A stretch of DNA of 13,827 nucleotides from positions 1-13,827 of the forward strand of contig URNB01000049.1 in assembly GCA_900549055.1 (NCBI GenBank), read 5' to 3'. The notes below the pieces were generated by a model. It had not been told where the DNA came from, did not search any database, and saw only the letters and a list, made by a program, of their open reading frames with translations. The translations under genes and the position numbers were made by a program. This DNA comes from an uncultured Oscillospiraceae bacterium (GTDB taxonomy: Bacteria > Bacillota > Clostridia > Oscillospirales > Acutalibacteraceae). Shown one piece after another: positions 1 to 6,580 of the stretch. Position 1 is the stretch's first letter; the number at the start of each line of letters is the position of its first letter.

Positions 1-292
1 CCATGTCTTTTGTAACCTCCTTGACCACCGTACCGGGCACGGGATTCAGGCTGGAGAGCACCTCCAGCTCCACATTATACTTTTTGGCCAGCTCCACGCT
101 GCGGTTGTTCAGCACCTGTGCACCCAGAGATGCCAGCTCCAGCATCTCGTCAAAGGTGATCTCATCCAGCTTGCGGGTGTTGCGCACCTTGCGCGGGTCG
201 GCCGTGTAAACGCCTTCCACATCGGTAAAGATCTGGCAGCGGTCTGCGTGCAGGGCTGCTGCAATGGCAACAGCGCTGGTGTCGGCGCCGCG
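1..292 (-). CDS. Aspartokinase, C-terminal part of the catalytic domain (fragment)
   Basis: The leftward frame that enters from the ANTAR gene reads RGADTSAVAIAAAL, then FTDVEGVYTADPRKV, then ELASLGAQVLNNRSVELAKK and ends NPVPGTVVKEVTKDM at the window edge. These are the late catalytic-domain motifs of aspartate kinase (aspartate + ATP to aspartyl phosphate, first step to lysine, threonine, methionine and diaminopimelate), stopping just before the expected ACT domains. The N-terminal half with the KFGG motif is absent. One glycine of the usual RGGSDT/RGGADT motif is missing exactly at the join. The stretch is visibly richer in G+C and in CTG, GTG, ACC and AAG codons than everything to its right, so it probably comes from another genome or a distant locus. 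The family call is firm; whether this is a real gene fusion is doubtful. Confidence 0.8.
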
Positions 293-835
293 TGTCGCGC
301 AGTTATCCATGGCGGTTTTTTCTATGTATTTGTGCGCTTCCTCTTCACTCATGTTGTAGCGGTCTATGAGCAGCCATTTTGCACGGTTTACAAGCCGTAT
401 CTCTTTCATTTTCGATTCGAGCTTGACTGCTCGCCTTTCAAATGCCGATAAGCGGTTGTGCGTTGCTGCGGCAAGCCGTATGGCACTTGTGATGCTCTGC
501 CGCGTGCCCAGCCGAGGGAAGGTTAAAACGCCGTAATCCTCGACCTTGTAGCTTACCTGCTCAAGCAGCTCCGCCTTTACAAAAAGCAGGACTCCCACAG
601 AACTGTCCGTACAGAGCGATTCCGCGAATTCAATTCCGAAATCATCGGGCAGTGGGGCGTTTATCAAAACCAGATCAAACTGATTTTCCAGCTGCCGCCG
701 CTTTGCGTCCGCAATGCTTACCGCCTCCGCCACGGGCGAAAACCGCAGCTTCGATAATATATCGTGCAGATAATCGGCAGCCTTTTGCGAGGAGGAAACT
801 ATAAGTGCGCTGAGTGTTGTTTTATCTCGGTACAC
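290..835 (-). CDS. ANTAR-domain RNA-binding response regulator, 3' end replaced
   Basis: The start is a GTG at 835, with an AAGGGGG ribosome site just upstream and only 15 nt after the glnA stop, so it is the second gene of the glnA operon. Residues 1-125 form a receiver-like domain and residues about 128-180 a helical ANTAR domain (NRAKWLLIDRYNMSEEEAHK, then the conserved AMDN). ANTAR proteins bind tandem RNA hairpins with A-x-x-G hexaloops and prevent transcription termination. The receiver looks degenerate: the phospho-acceptor position reads LINAPLPDD, with Asn59 in place of Asp, and the acidic pair is replaced by serines (VSSSQ). Phosphorylation is therefore unlikely and activation may come from ligand or protein binding. 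After codon 182 (TR) the frame passes into aspartokinase sequence, so roughly the last dozen residues of a normal ANTAR domain are missing. Likely targets are the leaders of glnA and glnN next door. Confidence 0.85.
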
Positions 836-850
836 CCGTTATGCCCCCTT

Positions 851-2053
851 TTAAATGCTTTCGGCGCAGCCCTCCGGCAAAACGCGTTTTATAAACTCGC
901 TGTTTTTCGCAATGTTGCGTGCCTTTTCAATCGTGTCGGGTAAATTGGTAAGTGAATCCGTAACAGCCGAATCGGCGGTGAACAGATTGCAGTTGCACGG
1001 CGCTGCGGGCTTTAAATTCCGCTTTATTCCGTCAAGCCCCGCATAGATTATAAGCGCATAGACAATATAAGGGTTGGCGGCAGGATCCGGGGAGCGCAGC
1101 TCCATGCGGCGGTGGCTTTCGCTTTTGACCGCAGGTATGCGTATTAATTGCGAACGGTTCTCATGCGACCAGGTAACATATTTCGGCGCCTTCTTCTCGC
1201 CGAGCCGCTTATATGACGCCGCAACGGGGTTGAAAAACGCTGTCATCTCAACCGTGTGCTCAAGCACGCCCGCCATAAAGCTTTCTGTCACATCCTCGCC
1301 GCTTTCCGCCTTTACGGAGACATTTATATGAAGTCCGTTTCCGCTTTCGTGCATTAAGGGCTTCGGAGAAAAATCCGCGAAAAGTCCGTTTCGGCGGGCA
1401 ATCGTCTGAACAACCGATTTAAAGGTGACCGCATTGTCCGCAGCATTCAGCGGAGTGCTGTAGCGGAAATCTATCTCATTCTGACCGGGGCCCTCCTCAT
1501 GATGCGAGCTTTCGGGGGAAATGCCCATTTCAAGCAGGTTAAAGCATATCTCGCGGCGAACGTTTTCGCCCTTATCGTCGGGCGCTATATCCATATACCC
1601 CGCTTTATCAAACGGAGTGTCGGTCGGCTCGCCGTTATCATCAAGATTAAACAGGTAAAATTCAAATTCCGCGCCGAAAAAACAGGAAATACCGGCTTGC
1701 TTTGCTTTTTCAACCGCCTGCATTAAAATATATCTGCCGTCCTTTTCAAAGCGCCTGCCGTCGGGGTATTTAATATCGCAGAACATTCGCACAACCCTGC
1801 CGTTGGAAGGACGCCACGGCAAAACCGAAAGGGTGGACGGGTCGGGGTGTAAAAACAGATCCGATCTCACCACATCGCCGAAGCCCGCTACCGCCGACGC
1901 ATCAAAGGAAACGCCGTAGGTAAAGGCACGCTTTAATTCCGACGGCATTATGGAAATATTTTTCTGCCTGCCGTGAATATCGCAGAACGCAAGGCGTATA
2001 AATTTTACGTCCTCTTCCTCAACAAAGGTCATTACCTCATCATAAGAATACAT
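851..2053 (-). CDS. glnA: Glutamine synthetase type I, compact form
   Basis: Makes glutamine from glutamate, ammonia and ATP in the cytoplasm. The N-terminal beta-grasp (residues 1-90, VKFIRLAFCDIHGRQKN) is followed by the catalytic domain. Metal-binding residues are recognisable: GAEFEF (Glu129, Glu131), HHEEGPGQNE (Glu186, Glu193), GNGLHI (His242) and RMELRSPDP (Glu318). There is no adenylylation-type insertion. At 400 residues it is about 40 shorter than the usual 440-445. Part of the deficit lies around residues 249-256 and part is at the C-terminus, which ends at RVLPEGCAESI without the usual final helix. GQNE replaces the more usual GQHE. The ATG at 2053 has an AAGGAGG site 6-7 nt upstream. 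It is the first gene of an operon with the ANTAR regulator, preceded by a consensus promoter and an attenuator-like leader. Identity as a GS-family enzyme is firm; full activity is assumed, not shown. Confidence 0.92.
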   Translation of the reverse strand: MYSYDEVMTFVEEEDVKFIRLAFCDIHGRQKNISIMPSELKRAFTYGVSFDASAVAGFGDVVRSDLFLHPDPSTLSVLPWRPSNGRVVRMFCDIKYPDGRRFEKDGRYILMQAVEKAKQAGISCFFGAEFEFYLFNLDDNGEPTDTPFDKAGYMDIAPDDKGENVRREICFNLLEMGISPESSHHEEGPGQNEIDFRYSTPLNAADNAVTFKSVVQTIARRNGLFADFSPKPLMHESGNGLHINVSVKAESGEDVTESFMAGVLEHTVEMTAFFNPVAASYKRLGEKKAPKYVTWSHENRSQLIRIPAVKSESHRRMELRSPDPAANPYIVYALIIYAGLDGIKRNLKPAAPCNCNLFTADSAVTDSLTNLPDTIEKARNIAKNSEFIKRVLPEGCAESI

Positions 2054-2088
2054 TGCCGATCCTCCTTATTTATCGCGTGAATTAAAAT

Positions 2089-2156
2089 AAAAAAAGCGTC
2101 CGCCGATGCCTTAAAGGGGACAAAAGCCCCCCGGACATCACCGAACACCGTTGCTC
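2089..2156 (-). promoter_or_regulatory. glnA leader attenuator with ANTAR-type hairpin
   Basis: On the minus strand the leader can fold a long terminator: the arm at 2149-2135 pairs with the arm at 2110-2096 (about 14 of 15 positions, counting G-U), with a small G/C hairpin (2130-2116) between them, followed directly by seven T (2095-2089). The 5' arm overlaps a second possible hairpin, GAGC-AACGGT-GTTC (2156-2143), whose six-base loop has A at position 1 and G at position 4, as ANTAR proteins require. Because the two folds share bases, protein binding to the small hairpin would block the terminator. An upstream AT hairpin (2177-2163) could be the first of the usual pair, but its loop is not a clean hexaloop. 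The folds were worked out by hand. Confidence 0.6.
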
Positions 2157-2181
2157 CGTGTCATATAAACAATATATAAAT

Positions 2182-2210
2182 ATTATAATAAGGGATGGCT
2201 TAATTGTCAA
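2182..2210 (-). promoter_or_regulatory. Sigma-A-type promoter of the glnA-ANTAR operon
   Basis: TTGACA (2210-2205) and TATAAT (2187-2182) are separated by exactly 17 bp, a perfect consensus. Transcription should start near 2175, giving a leader of about 120 nt before the glnA ATG. A consensus promoter followed by an attenuator suggests control is at termination rather than initiation. Confidence 0.85.
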
Positions 2211-2374
2211 GTATTCTGTTTTTGATTTTTTTCCGAAATTCGACCTGTTACGAGTTGATTTTTTGTGTTCTTTGAGCAAATGATTAATTTTGTTAAGCGA
2301 TTCGCTTATTTTGATTAATAAAATTTCGCAAAAATCGCAAGACGCGTTAATTTATGCTTTGTTGAGATTTTTGC
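2211..2374. other. AT-rich spacer between divergent glnA and glnN promoters
   Basis: No gene is supported here. The only structure seen is a 13-bp palindrome (AAGCGATTCGCTT, 2295-2307) in an AT-rich setting, lying between the two divergent promoters. It could be an operator, but such a palindrome can also arise by chance. Confidence 0.4.
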
Positions 2375-2403
2375 TTGACAAAGGGGATACGCGGCGTTAT
2401 AAT
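2375..2403 (+). promoter_or_regulatory. Sigma-A-type promoter of the glnN operon
   Basis: TTGACA (2375-2380) and TATAAT (2398-2403) with a 17-bp spacer form a perfect consensus, the mirror of the glnA promoter. The start near 2410 gives a leader of about 180 nt that carries two terminator-like hairpins before glnN. Confidence 0.87.
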
Positions 2404-2412
2404 AAGCGCAAT

Positions 2413-2467
2413 GAAACGGCAAGGGTGTCGGTAATTGATTTTACCTTCCTGCCGTTTCTTTATTTTT
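2413..2467 (+). terminator. First leader terminator (T1) upstream of glnN
   Basis: GAAACGGCA (2413-2421) pairs with TGCCGTTTC (2450-2458) in a 9-bp stem, with a smaller GGTAA/TTACC hairpin inside, followed by TTTATTTTT (2459-2467). It lies only a few bases after the expected transcription start. A small alternative hairpin, CGGC-AAGGGT-GTCG (2417-2430), also has an A1/G4 hexaloop and overlaps the 5' arm, so this terminator may also be ANTAR-controlled. No clear partner hairpin lies upstream of it. Confidence 0.65.
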
Positions 2468-2470
2468 GTG

Positions 2471-2503
2471 AATAACGGTATTAAAAGGCGGCAACGGCGT
2501 CGC
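2471..2503 (+). promoter_or_regulatory. Tandem-hairpin ANTAR recognition motif in the glnN leader
   Basis: Two small hairpins lie 5 nt apart: AAT-AACGGT-ATT (2471-2482) and GCGGC-AACGGC-GTCGC (2488-2503). Both loops are exactly six bases with A first and G fourth, the known recognition feature of ANTAR antiterminators. The first loop, AACGGT, is identical to that of the glnA leader hairpin. The second hairpin uses the 5' arm of terminator T2, so the two are mutually exclusive. An ANTAR protein is encoded about 1.7 kb away in the divergent operon. The first stem is short (3 bp), which is the weakest point. Confidence 0.68.
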
Positions 2504-2556
2504 AAAAGGGAAATTATCTACCTCGTTCCCTTTTATACACGCCGCTGCCGCTTTTT
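2488..2556 (+). terminator. Second leader terminator (T2) upstream of glnN
   Basis: A long hairpin is formed by GCGGCA (2488-2493) with TGCCGC (2546-2551), CGGCGT (2495-2500) with ACGCCG (2539-2544), and AAAAGGGAA (2504-2512) with TTCCCTTTT (2526-2534), followed by five T (2552-2556). It ends about 30 nt before the glnN start, so it works as an attenuator rather than an end-of-operon terminator. Its 5' arm contains the second ANTAR-type hairpin. Confidence 0.75.
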
Positions 2557-2588
2557 ATTATCACAAATTTTGAAAGGAACGATCGGTT

Positions 2589-4679
2589 ATGAGTTCAATC
2601 AACGAAATTTTTGCAAGCAATGTATTTAACGACAGCGTAATGCGTGAGCGACTGCCCAAAGAAACATATAAGGCGCTCCAGCGCACCATAAAGGACGGTC
2701 GTTCCCTTGATCCGAACGCCGCAACCGTGGTTGCGAACGCAATGAAGGACTGGGCTATTGAAAAGGGAGCTACCCACTTCACCCACTGGTTCCAGCCGCT
2801 TTCGGGTTTATCCGCCGAAAAGCATGACAGCTTTATTTCTCCCACCTCGGACGGCAAGGTAATAATGGAATTCTCCGGCAAGGAATTAATACAGGGCGAG
2901 CCGGACGCGTCCTCCTTCCCGTCGGGCGGTCTTCGCGCCACCTTTGAGGCAAGAGGCTACACCGCGTGGGACCCGACCTCATATGCGTTCATCAAGGACG
3001 GAGTGCTTTGCATTCCTACCGCCTTCTGCTCATACGGCGGCGAGGCGCTCGATAAAAAGACTCCTTTGCTTCGCAGTATGCAGGCAATAAACAAGCAGGC
3101 GTTAAGGGTATTAAAGCTTTTCGGAAAAACGGATGTAAAATCGGTTAAAACGACCGTCGGCCCCGAGCAGGAATATTTCCTTATTGACGAGGACGTTTAC
3201 AACAAGCGCAAGGACCTTATATATACGGGTCGCACCCTTTTCGGCGCAAAGCCGCCTAAGGGACAGGAGCTGGAGGATCACTATTTCGGAATTATAAAGC
3301 CGCGTGTTCAGGCGTTTATGAAGGAGCTTAACGATGAGCTTTGGAAGCTCGGAATTTTGGCTAAAACCGAGCATAACGAGGTGGCACCCGCACAGCACGA
3401 ATTAGCGCCGATATTCACCACCACAAATATTGCGGCGGATCACAACCAGCTGACAATGGAAATTATGCAGAAGGTTGCTAAAAAGCACCATATGGTCTGC
3501 CTGCTGCATGAGAAGCCCTTTGCCGGAGTAAACGGCAGCGGCAAGCACAACAACTGGTCGCTTACGACCGATACCGGTGTAAACCTTTTAAACCCGGGCG
3601 ACACACCGTATGAAAACGCGCAGTTCTTAACCTTCCTTTGCGCGGTCATAAAGGCGGTTGATGAATACCAGGATATGTTAAGAGTATCCGTAGCCTCTGC
3701 CGGAAACGACCACAGACTCGGCGCAAACGAAGCGCCCCCGGCAGTGGTTTCTATGTTTCTCGGCACCGAGCTTACCGATGTTTTAAAGGCAATCGAAAAG
3801 GATGAGCCCTACGGCAGCAAGGAAAAGGAAATCCTTAAAATAGGTGTTCATACGCTGCCGAAGTTCCCCAAAGACTCTACCGACCGCAACAGAACCTCGC
3901 CCTTTGCGTTTACGGGCAACAAGTTTGAGTTCAGAATGCTCGGTTCTTCTTCGTCCGTTTCCTGCACCAATGTTGTGCTTAACACCGCGGTTGCAGAGGA
4001 GTTAAAGCAGTTTGCCGATGAGCTTGAGGGCGCGGCTAACTTTGAAGAGGCTTTGCACGAGCTTATAAAGAAGACTGTTACTGACCACAAGCGCATTATA
4101 TTCAACGGCAACGGCTATGACGACGCATGGATTGCCGAGGCTGAAAAACGCGGACTTTTGAATCTGCGTTCAACACCCGAGTGCCTGCCGTATTCTCTGC
4201 ACGAAAAGAATATGAAGCTCTTTATTTCGCACAAGGTTTATTCCGAGACCGAAATGCGGGCAAGATACGAAATTCTTTCGGAGAACTACTGCAAGATAAT
4301 CAACATTGAGGCGCTTACAATGATTGATATGGCGAAAAAGGATATTTTACCTGCGGTAAGCAAATATTCGCACGAATTATCCGATACGGTCATTGCAAAG
4401 GCAGCCTGCGGCGATATTGATGCAAGCTACGAAAAAGAGCTTTTGGCTAAGGTAAGCAAGCTTAACACAGCAGCCTATAAAAAGACCGAAAAGTTAGAGC
4501 AGGCGGTATTAAAGGCTAAGGAAATAAGCGAAACGCAGGAGCTTTCAATGTATTATAAGGACGCGGTTTTCGCCGCTATGAGCGAGCTTAGGATTACGGT
4601 TGATGAGCTTGAAACCGTTGTTCCCGCAGATATTTGGCCTTATCCGTCCTACGGCGATATGCTTTTCAGCGTAAAATAA
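2589..4679 (+). CDS. glnN: Glutamine synthetase type III
   Basis: A 696-residue cytoplasmic glutamine synthetase of the large type III family (usually about 700 residues), forming glutamine from glutamate, ammonia and ATP. Visible motifs include the type III N-terminal signature THFTHWFQPLSG (62-73), EFSGKELIQGEPDASSFPSG (94-113), GPEQEYFLI (191-199, metal-binding glutamates), EHNEVAPAQHE (261-271) and NGSGKHNNW (315-323). A long C-terminal helical region follows, with no sign of truncation. The ATG at 2589 is preceded by GAAAGGAACGA. It is first in a rightward operon, with the amt-P-II gene 34 nt downstream and no terminator between. Expression is probably set by the two-terminator leader. 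A second synthetase (type I) lies divergently across the shared regulatory region, so the cell has two GS types under what look like matching RNA controls. Confidence 0.95.
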   Translation: MSSINEIFASNVFNDSVMRERLPKETYKALQRTIKDGRSLDPNAATVVANAMKDWAIEKGATHFTHWFQPLSGLSAEKHDSFISPTSDGKVIMEFSGKELIQGEPDASSFPSGGLRATFEARGYTAWDPTSYAFIKDGVLCIPTAFCSYGGEALDKKTPLLRSMQAINKQALRVLKLFGKTDVKSVKTTVGPEQEYFLIDEDVYNKRKDLIYTGRTLFGAKPPKGQELEDHYFGIIKPRVQAFMKELNDELWKLGILAKTEHNEVAPAQHELAPIFTTTNIAADHNQLTMEIMQKVAKKHHMVCLLHEKPFAGVNGSGKHNNWSLTTDTGVNLLNPGDTPYENAQFLTFLCAVIKAVDEYQDMLRVSVASAGNDHRLGANEAPPAVVSMFLGTELTDVLKAIEKDEPYGSKEKEILKIGVHTLPKFPKDSTDRNRTSPFAFTGNKFEFRMLGSSSSVSCTNVVLNTAVAEELKQFADELEGAANFEEALHELIKKTVTDHKRIIFNGNGYDDAWIAEAEKRGLLNLRSTPECLPYSLHEKNMKLFISHKVYSETEMRARYEILSENYCKIINIEALTMIDMAKKDILPAVSKYSHELSDTVIAKAACGDIDASYEKELLAKVSKLNTAAYKKTEKLEQAVLKAKEISETQELSMYYKDAVFAAMSELRITVDELETVVPADIWPYPSYGDMLFSVK

Positions 4680-4713
4680 AAAGAAATTTATAAATTTTAA
4701 GGGATGATTTTTT

Positions 4714-6505
4714 ATGAATCAAGCAATATATGACGCTATACACAGCGAAGTATACGGCGTGTGGTTTTTAATCGGCGCGGCGTTGGTGTTCTGGATGCAG
4801 GCGGGCTTTGCTATGGTAGAGACAGGCTTTACCAGAGCAAAGAACGCCGGAAATATACTGATGAAGAACCTTATGGACTTCTGCATCGGTACGGTAATGT
4901 TTATTCTTATCGGCTTCGGTCTTTTCCTCGGGGAAGACCTTGTGGGAATTATAGGTAAACCGGGATTTGATATTTTCACCGATTACGCAAATTTCGATTG
5001 GTCAAATTTCGTTTTCAACCTGGTGTTCTGCGCTACCACCGCAACAATAGTTTCGGGGTCTATGGCGGAAAGAACGAAATTCCTTTCCTACTGTGTTTAT
5101 TCGGCGGTTATCTCGGCGGTTATTTACCCGGTTGAGGCTCACTGGACATGGGGCGGCGGCTGGCTGGCACAACTCGGCTTCCACGATTTCGCAGGCTCAA
5201 ACTGCATACATATGGTCGGCGGTATATGCGCGCTGATAGGCGCGGCAATGGTCGGCCCGCGTATCGGTAAATTTAACCGCGATAAAAACGGCAAGGTCAA
5301 AAAGGTAAACGCATTCCCCGGTCACAACCTGCCGATAGGCTGCCTCGGTGTATTCATTCTTTGGCTCGGCTGGTACGGCTTTAACGGCGCGGCGGCAACC
5401 TCAATTGAGGAAATGGGCTCTATCTTCGTTACCACAACAATAGCTCCGTCGGTTGCAACCGTTGTTGCTATGATATTCACTTGGATCAAATACGGCAAGC
5501 CAGATGTTTCAATGTGCTTAAACGCTTCTCTTGCGGGTCTTGTTGCAATCACCGCTCCGTGCGATGTGTGCGACGCATTCGGCGCAATAGTAATAGGTGC
5601 GGTTTCGGGACTTATAGTAGTATTCGGCGTTTGGTTCCTTGATTACAAGCTCCATGTTGACGACCCTGTAGGCGCAGTTGCGGTTCACTTCTGCAACGGT
5701 ATTTGGGGAACGATTTCTGTCGGCTTGTTCGCTACCAAATCCGCTCCGGCGTTTGCCCGCGGCATTGGCGACGGCGTAAACTTCGGCGCTAACCAAATTG
5801 CAGGCGAGGGTCTTTTCTACGGCGGCGGCTTTAAGCAATTGGGGCTTCAATTGCTCGGTATGTTCTCAACAGCTGCATGGACAGCCGTTACAATCACTCT
5901 TTCATTCCTTATAATAAAGAAGATATTCGGTCTGCGCGTTTCCCGTGAAGAAGAAATGGAAGGACTGGATGTTAAGGAGCATGGCTTGCAAAGCGCTTAC
6001 GGCGGAATCGCAATGCTTCCCGAGTATATAGACGAAGACGAGGAAACTGTTGCCGTCACGGGCGATACACCCGTTGCCGAGGCGGTTGAGGTTAAGGAAA
6101 TGCCCAAGGTTGCGGCGGATGTGCCTGCAAAGGCAGACGGACAAAAGATTACAAAGGTTGAAATCGTCTGCAAGGAATCCCGTCTTGAAAGCCTTAAAAA
6201 CGCAATGGTCGGCATTGGCATTACCGGTATGACCGTAAGCCATGTTATGGGCTGCGGTGTGCAGAAGGGTCAGCCCGAATATTATCCGCGGCGCTTTGCT
6301 AGAAACCTCTCTCTTACCTAAAATTCAGGTAGATATAGTGGTGGCAAAGGTTCCTGTATCGCTTGTTATAGCGACCGCCAAAAAGGTGCTTTACACAGGT
6401 CACATCGGCGACGGTAAGATATTTGTTTACGATGTTGAAAATGTTGTAAAGGTTCGCACCGGCGAAGAGGGCTACGACGCACTGCAGGATATTGAGCAGT
6501 TCTGA
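4714..6505 (+). CDS. Ammonium transporter fused to a P-II domain, with a +1 frameshift
   Basis: Residues 1 to about 410 are an Amt/MEP/Rh-type ammonium channel: multiple membrane helices, the GFAMVETGFTRAKNAGN signature (31-47), pore twin histidines His166 (NCIHMVGG) and His325 (VHFCNGIWG), and Asp158. A roughly 70-residue acidic linker leads to a P-II signal-transduction domain from about 479 (ITKVEIVCKESRLESLKNAM, then GITGMTVSHVMGCGVQKG). The reading frame breaks inside the P-II T-loop. After TATTAT (6280-6285) one extra C (6286 or 6287) sends the ribosome to a stop at 6319-6321 (535 residues). Skipping that base restores YYRGALLETSLLPKIQVD and then TGHIGDGKIFVYDVENVVKV, ending at the TGA at 6503-6505 (596 residues). 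Both halves match P-II perfectly, so the break is recent, a sequencing error, or recoding. P-II normally plugs Amt channels in trans; here it would do so in cis. Confidence 0.88.
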
Positions 6506-6520
6506 TAAAAAGGCATAAGA

Positions 6521-6543
6521 GCTTCCTGATTTTATCGGGAAGC
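6521..6543 (+). terminator. Weak intergenic hairpin between amt-P-II and asnB
   Basis: GCTTCCTGAT (6521-6530) and ATCGGGAAGC (6534-6543) pair over 10 bp with one G-T, leaving a 3-base loop. Only CTTTGC follows, not a real T-run, so it is more likely a partial terminator or RNA-stability element than a full stop. AAAGGC (6509-6514) could alternatively pair with GCCTTT (6542-6547). No promoter is evident before asnB, so the operon probably reads through. Confidence 0.45.
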
Positions 6544-6580
6544 CTTTGCACATTTAAAAATATGAAATGAGGAAAAAGTT

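Noticed and set aside
3..451. Rightward open frames over the left edge
   Set aside because: They are antisense to clear aspartokinase and ANTAR coding sequence.
2096..2177. Glutamine (glnA-type) riboswitch in the glnA leader
   Set aside because: The conserved bases I know for that riboswitch are not present; the terminator plus A1/G4 hexaloop fits ANTAR control instead.
2082..2279. 65-codon leftward open frame upstream of glnA
   Set aside because: It spans the glnA promoter and the attenuator hairpin, has no ribosome site and low-complexity content.
2295..2307. Thirteen-bp palindrome as a nitrogen-regulator operator
   Set aside because: It is single, short and does not match a GlnR or TnrA-type site that I recognise; kept only as a remark in the spacer entry.
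2290..2629. Short rightward open frames over the glnN leader
   Set aside because: They cover the promoter, both terminator hairpins and the start of glnN, without ribosome sites; the RNA structures explain the sequence better.
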